DNA of 64,000 nucleotides from Candidatus Kapaibacterium thiocyanatum (GTDB lineage: Bacteria; Bacteroidota; Ignavibacteria; Kapaibacteriales; Kapaibacteriaceae), in the NCBI GenBank assembly GCA_001899175.1, contig MKVH01000015.1:1-64000 (forward strand), read 5' to 3'. A program made the position numbers and the translations under genes. Positions 19,201 to 29,168 of this stretch are shown piece by piece; the first letter of the stretch is position 1; each line of letters begins with the position of its first letter. Under the pieces are notes generated by a model, which was not told the origin of the DNA, did not search any database, and saw only the letters and a list, made by a program, of their open reading frames with translations.

Positions 19201-19899
19201 CTACGGTTCATCGATCGTTCCCGTCTCGGCGTCGTCTTCGACGACGTCGAGACGAACCGTCGTGGTACCGTGACGGATCATATCGAGATCCTTCGCGGCC
19301 TGTTTCGAAACGTCGATCAGACGCTCGTGCTTCCACGGCCCTCGATCGTTCACACGCACGACGACACGCTTTCCGTTACGAAGATTCGTGACGCGGACCT
19401 TCGTCCCGAACGGCAACCACCTGTGGGCACAGGTATAGTCGTCCATGTCGTAGTCCTCTCCACTCGACGTACGACGTCCGTGGAATTTCTCCGCATAGTA
19501 CGAGGCCTGCCCTGTCTCGGCGTCACGCGTCATGCCGATCTTCGACAGGGTATCCGAAACCGTCTGCCCTGCCGCGATCTTTCCCGAACCGAGTTTCAAT
19601 TGCGCCGTACGCAACGCGGCCTGCCGGCGAAGGTCGTCGACGATGGCGCTGTCGGGCGTGGCATCTCCGCCATTCATCCTGGCCGAAGCCTTGCGAAGAC
19701 TGTCGCTCTTCATCCGTGCGATCATCGCCTCGACGCGAAGGCTGTCACTGCGCCTCCACAGGACGTCCCACACCTGCTTGAGACTGTCGGCCTGCCGCGT
19801 ACGCTGCGATGGATCCTGGGCCGCGGCATACGTAGTAGCCACGACGATGGCCACAGCGTAGAGGGGTATACATCTGCATCCGGTCATGATGGAAGACAT
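19201..19899 (-). CDS. rlpA: RlpA-like septal ring lytic transglycosylase (DPBB domain)
   Basis: The 232-residue protein has a signal region (PLYAVAIVVATTYAAAQ) and a charged helical spacer of about 100 residues (residues 30-125). The C-terminal double-psi beta-barrel carries GQASYYAEKFHGRRTSSGEDYD, then PFGTKVRVTNLRNGK, then VVVRVNDRGPW with the catalytic Asp, then LIDVSKQAAKDL. RlpA proteins cut naked glycan strands of peptidoglycan, mostly at the septum. This one has no SPOR domain. It lies 18 bp after the mannose-1-phosphate guanylyltransferase gene and is probably in the same transcript. An in-frame ATG at 19887 is an alternative start. Confidence 0.9.
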   Translation of the reverse strand: MSSIMTGCRCIPLYAVAIVVATTYAAAQDPSQRTRQADSLKQVWDVLWRRSDSLRVEAMIARMKSDSLRKASARMNGGDATPDSAIVDDLRRQAALRTAQLKLGSGKIAAGQTVSDTLSKIGMTRDAETGQASYYAEKFHGRRTSSGEDYDMDDYTCAHRWLPFGTKVRVTNLRNGKRVVVRVNDRGPWKHERLIDVSKQAAKDLDMIRHGTTTVRLDVVEDDAETGTIDEP

Positions 19900-19917
19900 G
19901 CGGTTCCGTTCATAGGA

Positions 19918-21009
19918 TCATAGGTGACGGGTGATCTGCCTGCGGCGCATCAGGTCGACGAGATCCCGCACCTGTTCGGCTTCGCCCCGTGGACATATCA
20001 TGATGGAGCCTTCGGTTTCGACGACGATCAGATTGTCGACACCGACCAATCCGATCATGCGTCCCGTCGATCCGCTCACGAGGCAATTGGCCGTATTCAC
20101 CGTCACCACGTTGCCTTCGATGACGTTGTTCTTGCCGTCCTTCATGAGCAGACGGTATAGCTCGTCCCACGAACCGACGTCACTCCATCCAAAGCTGCCT
20201 TCGACGACGACGACATTGTCGGCCTTCTCCATCACGCCGATGTCGAAGGAGATGGATCGTATCTGGCGATAGGTATTCTCGAGGACGTCAGGGTAGGTAT
20301 CCTTGCCGATATGTCGTTCCAGTTGATGGAAGAGGGGGGCATGGTCGGGCATGTAGCGATCCACGGATTGCCGGAGAGCATGGATCGTACTCACGAAGAT
20401 GCCGCTGTTCCATACGAAGTCCCCCGCATCGATGAAACGCTGTGCCGTAGCGGCATCGGGCTTCTCGGCGAAGGTATAGGCATGCTTGATATGACCCTGC
20501 AGCATCGGGTCCTCGGTCGCGACGTCCTCGCCCAGCTGGATATAGCCGAATCCCGTTTCCGGTCGTGTCGGCATCACGCCGATGGTCACGATGGAGGGAT
20601 TCGACGCGGCGGCCACGTAGGCCCGATCCAGCGTCGCCTGGAAGTCCCGTACGTTGTAGATCATATGATCCGACGGGAAGGCGAACAGCACGACGTCGTC
20701 TCCGAAGCGTTCACGGAGCACCGTGGCCGAGAGGGCCAGAGCAGGCGCCGTATTCCGTCCGAACGGCTCGCGGATCACGTTGTCCGGCGGTATCACCGGC
20801 AACTGTTCCAGCACGTGCGGGGCCAGGTCGTCCGTCGTCACGACGAAGATGCGCTCCGGAGGCAGGAAGGGCATCAGCCGCATCACCGTATTCTGGATCA
20901 TCGTACCGTCTCCGATGACGTGCACGAACTGCTTCGGTTTCTTCTCCGTACTCCGGGGCCACAGGCGTGCCCCAAGACCACCGGCCATGACGACAGCGAT
21001 TGCATTCAT
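19918..21009 (-). CDS. manC: Mannose-1-phosphate guanylyltransferase
   Basis: The 363-residue enzyme makes GDP-mannose from GTP and mannose-1-phosphate for polysaccharide and O-antigen synthesis. It starts MNAIAVVMAGGLGARLWPRS, with the GGxGxRLWPxS nucleotide loop, followed by KPKQF. EPFGRNTAPALALSA, PSDHMI, ETGFGYIQLG and FAEKPDAATAQRF are family blocks, and FVWNSGIF and FGWSDVGSWDELY complete the active site. It ends after the nucleotidyltransferase part, so it is the short type without the cupin isomerase domain. It probably heads an operon with rlpA. Confidence 0.95.
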   Translation of the reverse strand: MNAIAVVMAGGLGARLWPRSTEKKPKQFVHVIGDGTMIQNTVMRLMPFLPPERIFVVTTDDLAPHVLEQLPVIPPDNVIREPFGRNTAPALALSATVLRERFGDDVVLFAFPSDHMIYNVRDFQATLDRAYVAAASNPSIVTIGVMPTRPETGFGYIQLGEDVATEDPMLQGHIKHAYTFAEKPDAATAQRFIDAGDFVWNSGIFVSTIHALRQSVDRYMPDHAPLFHQLERHIGKDTYPDVLENTYRQIRSISFDIGVMEKADNVVVVEGSFGWSDVGSWDELYRLLMKDGKNNVIEGNVVTVNTANCLVSGSTGRMIGLVGVDNLIVVETEGSIMICPRGEAEQVRDLVDLMRRRQITRHL

Positions 21010-21201
21010 TGAAGCTCTTCACGTGATGGACCAAGCACCGTCGAAGGCCGACCCGCAGGTCCGGCCACCCATTGCTGTCCCGAAAATTAGGACTTATGAC
21101 ATAAAGCAGACGATGAAGCCCCCGCAATCCTGTTTCCCGGGCACCTGTGTAACGGTGAAACAAACTCGCCGAACGACGTCTAAAAGCCATCCTTCAATCC
21201 G

Positions 21202-21210
21202 TATCTTTGC
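21202..21210 (+). promoter_or_regulatory. Bacteroidota-type -7 element for beta-barrel gene
   Basis: TATCTTTGC matches TAnnTTTG exactly and lies 27 bp before the ATG of the outer-membrane protein gene. I do not see a TTTG at the -33 distance, so the match rests on the -7 part only. Confidence 0.6.
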
Positions 21211-21236
21211 ACCCTCATCAACTCGGAGTCCATCAC

Positions 21237-22025
21237 ATGAAGCGTCTTCTGCTTATTCTCCTTGCCGGAATCGTGGTAGGAACACCAGTATTGGCACAGG
21301 ACGACAAGCTCGACGATCTGTCGTTCGAGGAAATGCCGCTCAAGGACGAGGCCATCCCCTATTTCGCAGTCGGTGTTGGCCCTGTCGTCACCTTCGGCTT
21401 TCCCGATCTCGCGGACGTCAACCGTGTGGGAGCGCAACTGGCGACGGGTTCGCAGACGGGCACCAGCGGCCTGTCCGACCTCAAGTCTCCGATGGTACTG
21501 GCCGGTGCGGAAATCTTCACGGCGATCGGCATCGTTCCGAATCTCCGCGTAGGATTCTCGTGGATCACAGGTAGCTCACAGGCAACGACCGACGTCACCG
21601 TCGGCGGCACGCCGGCGACCCGCACGCTCGAATACGGTCTTGGCCTGCGCACCATCCATATCGACTATGCATGGGTGCCGTTCAAGTCGTTCTCCGTCCT
21701 TCCCGGCGTAGGTCTGGGCTGGGGCACGCAGTCGATCAACTACTTCCAGGGCTTCAAGGGCTCGCGCGACCTCGGCAACTTCAACACGCCTCCGGACGTC
21801 TTCGCCCAGCTCGAACGCAGCATTCTCTACGTGGCTCCGCGTCTCAACGTGGAATACGCCCTCGCCCCCTTCCTCCTCGTACGTGCACAGGCCGGATATT
21901 CCATCCAGGCTTCGGGCAGTGACTGGAAGGGCAACCGCACGACGGTCATCACCGGCGTACCGGATGGCATCAAGGCACAGAACTTCTCGGCACAGATCGG
22001 ACTCTTCGTGGGTCTGTTCAACTAG
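21237..22025 (+). CDS. Outer-membrane beta-barrel protein
   Basis: The 262-residue protein starts at the ATG at 21237, eight bases after GGAG. MKRLLLILLAGIVVGTPVLAQ is a signal peptide. An acidic stretch (DDKLDDLSFEEMPLKDEA) follows. Then come alternating amphipathic strands such as YFAVGVGPVVTFGF, LRVGFSWITG, TLEYGLGLRTIHIDYAWVPF and FLLVRAQAGYSIQA, ending in QIGLFVGLFN, a terminal strand with the C-terminal aromatic pattern recognised by BamA. It is probably an 8- to 10-strand barrel of the OmpA-N/PorT-like kind. The function is unknown. The acidic N-terminal tail may lie in the periplasm. Confidence 0.82.
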   Translation: MKRLLLILLAGIVVGTPVLAQDDKLDDLSFEEMPLKDEAIPYFAVGVGPVVTFGFPDLADVNRVGAQLATGSQTGTSGLSDLKSPMVLAGAEIFTAIGIVPNLRVGFSWITGSSQATTDVTVGGTPATRTLEYGLGLRTIHIDYAWVPFKSFSVLPGVGLGWGTQSINYFQGFKGSRDLGNFNTPPDVFAQLERSILYVAPRLNVEYALAPFLLVRAQAGYSIQASGSDWKGNRTTVITGVPDGIKAQNFSAQIGLFVGLFN

Positions 22026-22032
22026 GACGCCC

Positions 22033-22105
<73 letters not shown>

Positions 22106-22120
22106 CATCACCGGATACAT

Positions 22121-22163
22121 CGGGAAGCCGACCCATGCGGAACGGCTTCCCGTTCTTTCTTTC
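22121..22163 (+). terminator. Rho-independent terminator after tRNA-Ile
   Basis: CGGGAAGCCG (22121-22130) and CGGCTTCCCG (22143-22152) form a perfect 10-bp stem with a 12-nt loop, followed by the T-rich run TTCTTTCTTTC. It ends the tRNA transcript, and possibly that of the beta-barrel gene just before it. Confidence 0.85.
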
Positions 22164-22461
22164 ATGTACAGGTTTCGCAATCCGGGCTGGACGACCGGGT
22201 GCAATCCGTACCTACACCGGGTTGCACAGACGCTTGACGGCATGCCTGCGGGCACTTCGTTCGATTCGAACACGACCAGCGGCGTTGTTCTCCGGAGTCA
22301 TTGACAGGCATCGCGTATGCTTTCATCGATAAGGTTTTGCTAAGGTAGTCCCTAGCTGCTCCTTCGCGAGATTGCTCGTGACAATACTACCATGATACCC
22401 CTCTTGCATAGCCGGCGTAGACGAGCCGGACGATAGATCATATCGGAGTATGGAGATCATC
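22164..22461. other. Intergenic region, no gene recognised
   Basis: About 300 bp between the tRNA terminator and the first propeller-like paralogue. I see no convincing coding frame, RNA fold or TAnnTTTG element. It must hold the promoter for the downstream pair. Confidence 0.5.
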
Positions 22462-24664
22462 ATGAAGCGAATTCACGTCCTGCTCATCGTCCTCATTCTG
22501 ATGTCGGTATTCGGAATTCAGCGAATAAAGGCCCAGCCACTTCTACTGAGCCGGAATAGCGCCTATTCGGATTTCTATCGTGGACGGGATCAGACCATTA
22601 CCTATACGCAAACACAGCTTGCGGTACGATATCATGGCAACGATGAGTGGCAGGTTCGCGACATGCCATATGATACCGCAAAGCCGATCTATGATGGAAC
22701 TTATGTCTGCCATGCAGCAGCGGATACCATCCTGGTCGCACAGTATATACAGTACAATCCTCCAGGTGCATCGCTACGTATCGCCGTATTCAGATCGACG
22801 GACGGCGGCAGGACATGGACGGAGTTCTTCCGCCATCCAGCCGCAGGTGACAGCAACAATTGCGTACGATACATATCCGGATTTGTCGTCGTCTTCTATG
22901 AGGACGAACAGAATGTACTGCATGCGCTATCGGTCGACTCGAATGCCACCGTTCGTTCGCACCATGAGTTCGGAGCGGTACGTCTTGTCATCCCTCGATG
23001 GCTCCTACGCTCTCTGTACGTTCTACCAAAGCAGTGGAGGATACAGGATAGTCGTCGATACCAACGGCATCATCACGGCCATTCCCTTGCAGATGATGGA
23101 CGTCGCATGGACGGAGGACGGTCCGGTCCCCTATTGGCGAGGTAACAATACGCTGACCTTCGACTATCCGTCGGGCCCTGTTACGATAGGCTTCGAGTTT
23201 CCGTTCAATCCCGAAGGTACTATCGCATTCTTCGACGGCAAGGTCTATTCGAGAGGCAGCATACCCTCACCGATCTACAAGGAAGCAGGGCTCCCTTGCG
23301 TATTCACGTGGGATACCAGCGGTACGATGCCAAGGGTACGATCGTTCGTCAGCGGTTGGCAGAACCCGACGATTCATAACGACACCATGACGTGGGGCAA
23401 CTGGATAGGTATACAGTATGTCGTCAAAGGCATGAGCAACACCGTCCCCAGGAACTACGATCTCGGCTGGCTGGAACCACAAGTCTGCACCTGGATAGAC
23501 AGCACCTTGTGCTATTATTCGGGGAAGGTCCTGTTCACTACCGAGCTGGCCTACGATCTCCAGTTCCTGTCCTTCACCGTATCCGATTCCATACGCAGGG
23601 CTCTGTCGATTCTCCCGTTCCGGCCGGGTACGCCGATCTTCGGTGTGGATGCGACAAGCGGCGGGAACGAACGCAACATACTGATCGGCCAGAACTACAA
23701 GAAGAACGTCATGGAGGTATTCGACATACGGCCATCGAAATCACCATCGCTCCTCTATGAAGGAGGCGAACTTATCCAATTCTGGTATCAGGCCAACGAT
23801 ACCGTCTGGTGCAATCGATACGGTGGTCTCTTCGTGTCGGTCAAGGGCCAGGCTTGGCGCCAGTTCGGAACGCTCGGTTCATTGTCGGGAGGTAATGTCT
23901 ATTCGATGGCCCGATACATGGACAATCTGTACATGATAGCGGAAGGCCCGGGCTTCGGCAAAGACTCATCCGTGCTCCTGCGGTATTCCTTTCATCCCGA
24001 TTCATCGAATCGCATGGACCGAATCATCGCGTGGAAGAACCCTTCATATGGAGCGTTCGCAGAGCTTGTCGCGATGGATTCGAGTCTGACGATTACCGGA
24101 TTGCATGACAGCATCGCCCTCGCTACGACATACGATGGTCTCCACATCGATCATCCGAGGTTCCCGGGGCAGATAACGCAGCAGGGTAGAACCAGAGTGG
24201 TCATCCATCCTTTGACTCTCGGTTCCTACGAGATCGCCACAACGTCGGGGAGATCCCTGATCCCGGTCGATACGATATCCTTCCACCCCTATCGTACCAT
24301 ACTGGGTGCTTACCTCATGAACGGCAGTATAGCCATCGTCACCAACGAAGGTACATGGCTGTTCCCCTCCGCGCCGATGGGGACCATTACCAATGTAGCG
24401 GAATCGGAGAGCCCAGGAACTACCATGGGAAGACTTCGCCGTCACGATGCCATCGCCATCCGGCTGCCGTACGAGGTATCCGCCGTCTCCTCTCCATTCT
24501 TCCGGAACGTCGCCATCTATGACATCAATGGGCAGCTCGTATCGTCCGAAAACATCCCACCGGGCAACACCGGGTTCACCGTCGACGATCTCCCCAGGGG
24601 ATCGTACTTCATTCACATATCCCAGCCGGACGGATTCGAAATCAGACACTATCTCGTCGAATGA
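22462..24664 (+). pseudogene. Frameshifted T9SS-exported propeller-like protein (copy 1 of a tandem pair)
   Basis: The start at 22462 (MKRIHVLLIVLILMSVFG..., a signal peptide) follows GGAG. The first frame gives about 170 residues including the BNR/Asp-box RSTDGGRTWTEFFR, then fails into a shadow frame ending at 23145. Homology to the next gene resumes one frame on, from about 22975, with YVLSSLDGSYALCTF, and runs to 24664. One +1 shift between about 22965 and 23000 explains this. The C-terminus is a T9SS sorting domain (VAIYDINGQLVSS, LPRGSYFIHI). The gene is otherwise intact, so the shift is either recent or a sequence error. Its paralogue lies 91 bp downstream. Confidence 0.8.
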
Positions 24665-24755
24665 CGGGACCGATCCCCTATCCCGTCTCTCGCCCGATAC
24701 ATCTGCGATCGGATCTCTATTACTCCCATATCGACACAACCGACGGAGCACATAT

Positions 24756-26993
24756 ATGTCCATCATCCTGAATACGACGATGCTCATCGCACTCGTCATC
24801 GGTTCCATCGTCTTCGATACCGGTATACACGCCCAGCCCGCTCCACTCTGCGACAACAATCTACATCCTTCCATCTACTACGGACAGGATCGCATCGTAG
24901 CTACGACGAAGACCCAGTTGGCAGTGCTGCGTCATAGCGCGACGACATGGGAGTATCGTGACGCACCCTATCCTGTACGGTACTGGCGTCACTATGAATT
25001 CGGAGTCTACTATGCCAATAACGATACCGTGCTCGCATGGATGATCTATCTACCGAACGCCGGAGATCCGCGGAACATCCTGCAACTAGTGCGTTCCGTA
25101 GATGAAGGGCGAACGTGGACTCCATTCTACCGATCGGAATCCATCGACTACCATATAGGATTTGTTTCAGGCTATACGGTTCTACTCAAGTCCAGAGTAC
25201 AGGATACATGCGCGGCCATGACCATCGACGACACGGGTACGATGCGATCCTGTCTACAGATTACCACTCCCTTCATCCACGGATATACGGCGGCACCCGA
25301 TCACACATATCTCCTGTGCATGCACCACTATGACAACGTCGAAAACTACGACTACGGTAGCAGCATGATCACGGTGGATCGCGACGGCATACTGTCAAAG
25401 ACCCTGCTCCACGGTTTCATCGATCCTGCCTGGACAGCCGAGGGACCAGTTGCCTATCGACGTGTGGAGGATCGTCTGATTCTGTACTACAGGAGCCGGC
25501 AGGACACTATCGCCGTTCCCACATGGTTCTCGACTCCCAATGGGTTTGCGCTCTTCGACAGTACGCTTTGGGCACAAGACGATCCGGGATGGAATCTGGA
25601 ATCGAACACACCGATATTCACCGTCCAACGATGGAGGATCGGCGCCAAGCAACAGGATGTCAAAAGGTATCCGAGCTGCTGGGATCTGCCGTCCGTACGC
25701 AACGATAGATTAGTGTGGTGTGATTTCGACGGCCTCCGATACGTGACGAAGGACAGCGATCGCATCGACGTCGTACCGTATCCTGCCGGTTTCATCGCGC
25801 CTATATCGGTATCCTGGGCAGACGGATCGTTGTGCTACTATCTCGATCGTGGTCAACGGACGTCCGATGCTCCCAATACCTATCGACTGTTGGCCGTCGA
25901 TCCAGACGATACGCTTCGCAGGAATCTTCATATTCTACCGTACCGCCTCCGTACCTCCTGCCTCGGATCGAGAACGGGACGCAATGGTACGGAGAGCTGT
26001 TCCCTGATCGACTATGACGATACGGCGCAGACGATACGGGTCTATGATCTCGCTCCCGGGAATGGAGCGACCCTGCGCTACGAGTATGAAGACAGCGCTG
26101 CTATCCAGTACTGGTATGAAGTCGCCGATACGACATGGTATTATCAGAACGGAGAGCTGTTCATGATGACTCCGGATCGCGAACGCCGGTCCTTGTGCAC
26201 TCTACATACTGTCATCCGTGGCCCTATCGTATCCACGGCCTACTATCGTGGCGACCTCTTCCTTCTCGGGCGATCCGGCTACTATCCCTACGATTCTTCC
26301 TTCGTCCTGAAATGCTCATTCCGTACGAACACTACCGTTCATCTCACACGAATGTTCGCATGGGATTCTCCATCTTCAACCTCGGAGCGGCTTGTCGTCA
26401 TGGATTCATGCCTCACGATTTCCGGTCTGCCGGACAGCGTCGACATCGGCACGACGATTGACGGTATCCGGTTCGATCGCCCGCCACTCTCTGACGTCAT
26501 TACCCGCCAGGGACCGACGACCTGCCTCGTGCGACGTCTCGAAGAACGTGGGCGATATGAGATCAGCACCACGTCAGGTCGATCGCTGACCCCCGTCGAT
26601 ACGATATCCTTTCATCCCTATCGCACCATACTGGGCGCATATCTCATGAACGGTAGTATCGCCATTGTCACCAACGAAGGTACGTGGCTGTTCCCGTCTG
26701 TACCGATGGGAGTCATTACCGACGTAGCCGAATCGAACGGCCCGGGCCCTGCCGCCGGTGGACGGCGGCGTCACGATGCCATCGCCATCCGGCTGCCCCA
26801 TGAGATACCCGTCGAATCCTCCTCGTCTCATAGACAAGCCAAGATATACGATATTCGTGGCCGTCTTGTTTCGACGCCGACCATTCCCCCGAACGCCGGC
26901 ACGATCTCCATCCGGAATCTGGATACCGGTACATACGTCGTGATCATCCCTGATTTCGACGGTTCCGTCGTACGGACTGTCATGGTGGAATGA
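24756..26993 (+). CDS. T9SS-exported propeller-like protein (copy 2 of a tandem pair)
   Basis: The 745-residue protein starts at the ATG at 24756 after GGAG. The signal peptide is MSIILNTTMLIALVIGSIVFDTGIHAQ. Repeated blade-like units contain WTPFYRSE, DEGRTWTPF (an Asp-box), ITVDRDG, WTAEGPVAYRR and similar Trp/Tyr-rich turns, suggesting one or two beta-propellers, but blades cannot be counted surely. The last 75 residues form a T9SS type A sorting domain (AKIYDIRGRLVST, LDTGTYVVII). It is collinear with the upstream frameshifted copy. Most of the length is only modestly similar, but a 36-residue block (codons 26592-26699) is identical. The ligand or substrate is unknown. Confidence 0.82.
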   Translation: MSIILNTTMLIALVIGSIVFDTGIHAQPAPLCDNNLHPSIYYGQDRIVATTKTQLAVLRHSATTWEYRDAPYPVRYWRHYEFGVYYANNDTVLAWMIYLPNAGDPRNILQLVRSVDEGRTWTPFYRSESIDYHIGFVSGYTVLLKSRVQDTCAAMTIDDTGTMRSCLQITTPFIHGYTAAPDHTYLLCMHHYDNVENYDYGSSMITVDRDGILSKTLLHGFIDPAWTAEGPVAYRRVEDRLILYYRSRQDTIAVPTWFSTPNGFALFDSTLWAQDDPGWNLESNTPIFTVQRWRIGAKQQDVKRYPSCWDLPSVRNDRLVWCDFDGLRYVTKDSDRIDVVPYPAGFIAPISVSWADGSLCYYLDRGQRTSDAPNTYRLLAVDPDDTLRRNLHILPYRLRTSCLGSRTGRNGTESCSLIDYDDTAQTIRVYDLAPGNGATLRYEYEDSAAIQYWYEVADTTWYYQNGELFMMTPDRERRSLCTLHTVIRGPIVSTAYYRGDLFLLGRSGYYPYDSSFVLKCSFRTNTTVHLTRMFAWDSPSSTSERLVVMDSCLTISGLPDSVDIGTTIDGIRFDRPPLSDVITRQGPTTCLVRRLEERGRYEISTTSGRSLTPVDTISFHPYRTILGAYLMNGSIAIVTNEGTWLFPSVPMGVITDVAESNGPGPAAGGRRRHDAIAIRLPHEIPVESSSSHRQAKIYDIRGRLVSTPTIPPNAGTISIRNLDTGTYVVIIPDFDGSVVRTVMVE

Positions 26994-27056
26994 CCGGCAC
27001 GTACCATTTCCCCCACGGCCTCATGCCCTATTGAGCGAAAACCCTATCTTCCGCCC

Positions 27057-28298
27057 ATGACGACGTCAACCATCACCTGTACGAACTGCGGCACGGTACT
27101 CCATATCGAGGACGTGCTCTCGCACGATATCGAAGAGCGTTTCCGCAAGGACTTCGAAGCGAAGGCCCTTGCCCTGGACGAGCAGGCACGGAACCGTCAG
27201 CGCGACCTCGAAGAGCGCGAACGCAGGCTTCAGCAGCAACAGCAGGAATCCGAAGCCATCATCGGCAAGCGGGTCGATGCAGAACGCGAGAAGCTTCGCC
27301 TCGAAGCCGTGGCCACCGCACGCAAGGAACAGGAAACGACCCTGCAGGCACTGAACCTCGAGATCGATCAGGCACGCACCGAGAATCAGCGTCTGAAGCT
27401 GCAGGAAGTGGAGATGCTCCGCATGCAGCAGCAGATGAAGAGGCAGCAGGACGAGATGGAGTTGACGATCCAGAAGCGTGTGATGCAGCAGCAACAGGAG
27501 TCGGAAGAGCGCATCCGCCGGAACGAGCACGAACGCTTCGAGCTCGAGAAACGGGAATGGCAGAAGCGCTTCGACGATCAGACGCGCCTCATCGAGGAGA
27601 TGAAGCGCAAGGCCGAACAGGGCTCCATGCAGCTTCAGGGCGAGGTACAGGAACTCGCCATCGAGGAATATCTCCGTCAGAATTTCCCCTACGACACCAT
27701 CGAAGAGATCAAGAAGGGCAGCTACGGGGCGGACTGCGTCCAGATCGTCTCCTCGCTCCGCGGCGAGGAATGCGGACGCATCTACTACGAGTCCAAACGC
27801 ACGAAGACCTTCGATGCCAAGTGGATCGACAAGTTCAAGACCGACATGCGGGCCAAGGGAGCGGCACTGGGCATTCTGGTGACCGAGGCCATGCCACGCG
27901 ACATGGACCGATTCGGCAACGTCAACGGCGTATGGGTCTGTTCCTTCGGCGAATTCAAGGCCCTGTGCTACGTCCTTCGAGACATGATCGTCCGCATCCA
28001 CGAAGCATCCTCGGCACAGGACAATCGTGGCGACAAGATGGCCATGCTCTACGACTATCTTACGGGCAACGAATTCCGCATGCAGATCGAAGGTATCGTC
28101 GAAGGCTTCACGCAGATGCAGGACGACCTGGAATCGGAGCGCCGTGCCATGGAACGCTTGTGGAAACAGCGCGAAAAGCAGATCCAGAAGGTCCTTCTCA
28201 ACACCACCCACCTCTATGCCTCCATCCGCGGTATCGCAGGAAATGCGATCGGCACGATACGTCAACTCGAACTTCCAGGGTCGAGCGACGTACAATAG
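27057..28298 (+). CDS. DUF2130 coiled-coil protein with nuclease-like C-terminal domain
   Basis: The 413-residue protein starts at the ATG at 27057. Residues 9-12 (CTNCG) give one zinc-ribbon-like CxxC. Residues 20-200 are a continuous charged coiled coil rich in Gln and Glu. The DUF2130 domain follows: ELAIEEYLRQNFPYDTIEEIKKGSYGADCVQIV, then IYYESKRTKTFDAKWIDKFKTDMRAKGA, then ILVTEAMP. E...D...ESK is the expected PD-(D/E)XK-like triad of that family. No membrane segment is present. The cellular role is unknown. TATCTTCC at 27046-27053, just before the ATG, may be a weak -7 element of an almost leaderless mRNA. Confidence 0.88.
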   Translation: MTTSTITCTNCGTVLHIEDVLSHDIEERFRKDFEAKALALDEQARNRQRDLEERERRLQQQQQESEAIIGKRVDAEREKLRLEAVATARKEQETTLQALNLEIDQARTENQRLKLQEVEMLRMQQQMKRQQDEMELTIQKRVMQQQQESEERIRRNEHERFELEKREWQKRFDDQTRLIEEMKRKAEQGSMQLQGEVQELAIEEYLRQNFPYDTIEEIKKGSYGADCVQIVSSLRGEECGRIYYESKRTKTFDAKWIDKFKTDMRAKGAALGILVTEAMPRDMDRFGNVNGVWVCSFGEFKALCYVLRDMIVRIHEASSAQDNRGDKMAMLYDYLTGNEFRMQIEGIVEGFTQMQDDLESERRAMERLWKQREKQIQKVLLNTTHLYASIRGIAGNAIGTIRQLELPGSSDVQ

Positions 28299-28337
28299 CA
28301 ACCACGATGTCGTCGTTGTTGTCGTAGGAGACCATAC

Positions 28338-29168
28338 ATGATGAACGAACACATGCGGACGAGACGCCCCTTCCTTCGCCTTCTGGCCACGGCCCTGCTG
28401 ACTCCATTCCTCATCGCCGGTGTAGGGGCGGGAGACGATTCGTCGGCGATGCGCTACGTCCCAAACGATGCCTTCGGCTTCGGCGAATACCTAGAGTACA
28501 ACGTCGGCTACAAGTTCATCAGTGCCGGCAAGGCCTCGTTCACCGTTGGCAAGGAGCCGGTAACCGTCAACGGACGCAAATGCTACGACATCCGGTTCGA
28601 CGTGGCCTCCCTCAAGAGCCTGGAGTTCCTGTACAAGGTCCGTGACCGCTACCGTACGATCGTCGACATCGACGGCGTCTTCCCCTGGAAGTTCGAGCAG
28701 CATATCCGCGAAGGAGGCTTCTCCAAGGACTTCACGGCGAGCTTCGATCAGGTAACCCACAGCGCAGTCACGACGGAAGGCACGTTCCCGATTCCACCCT
28801 TCGTGCACGACATCGTGAGCGCCTTCTACTACATCCGCACCTTCGATCTCAAGAAGTACAAGGCGGGCGACGTGATCTATCTGCAGAACTTCTTCGACCG
28901 TGAGACGCACGACCTCCAGGTCAAGGTCCTCGGCCGACAGAAGGTCACGGTGGAAGCCGGCGCCTTCAACTGCGTCGTCATCGAGCCCATCATCAAGAGC
29001 GGCGGCCTCTTCAAAAGCGAGGGCCGTATCCTGATATGGCTTTCGGACGATGACCGCAAGATTCCGGTCAAGGTCAGTACGAAGATCCTCATCGGCAGCA
29101 TCGACGCCGAACTGACGAGTTACAAGGGGCTGCGTGGACCACTCACGGGCCGAACAGGAGATGAATGA
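28338..29168 (+). CDS. DUF3108 periplasmic protein
   Basis: The 276-residue protein starts at the ATG at 28338 after GTAGGAG. The signal region is PFLRLLATALLTPFLIAGVGA. The mature part matches DUF3108: FGFGEYLEYNVGYKFISAGKASFTVG, then CYDIRFDVASLKSLEFLYKVRDRYRTIVD, then PWKFEQHIREGG, and near the end FKSEGRILIWLSDDDRKIPVKVSTKILIGSIDAEL. This domain has a LolA/LolB-like half-barrel fold and is usually periplasmic. The stop overlaps the next start by ATGA, and that gene is LolA-like. The pair may handle a lipid or lipoprotein in the envelope; this is inference from fold and context. Confidence 0.9.
   Translation: MMNEHMRTRRPFLRLLATALLTPFLIAGVGAGDDSSAMRYVPNDAFGFGEYLEYNVGYKFISAGKASFTVGKEPVTVNGRKCYDIRFDVASLKSLEFLYKVRDRYRTIVDIDGVFPWKFEQHIREGGFSKDFTASFDQVTHSAVTTEGTFPIPPFVHDIVSAFYYIRTFDLKKYKAGDVIYLQNFFDRETHDLQVKVLGRQKVTVEAGAFNCVVIEPIIKSGGLFKSEGRILIWLSDDDRKIPVKVSTKILIGSIDAELTSYKGLRGPLTGRTGDE

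Noticed and set aside
27066-28352. Minus-strand frame opposite DUF2130, Leu/Phe-rich and membrane-like
   Set aside because: The hydrophobic pattern is the reverse complement of the Glu/Gln/Lys-rich coiled coil, a common artefact.
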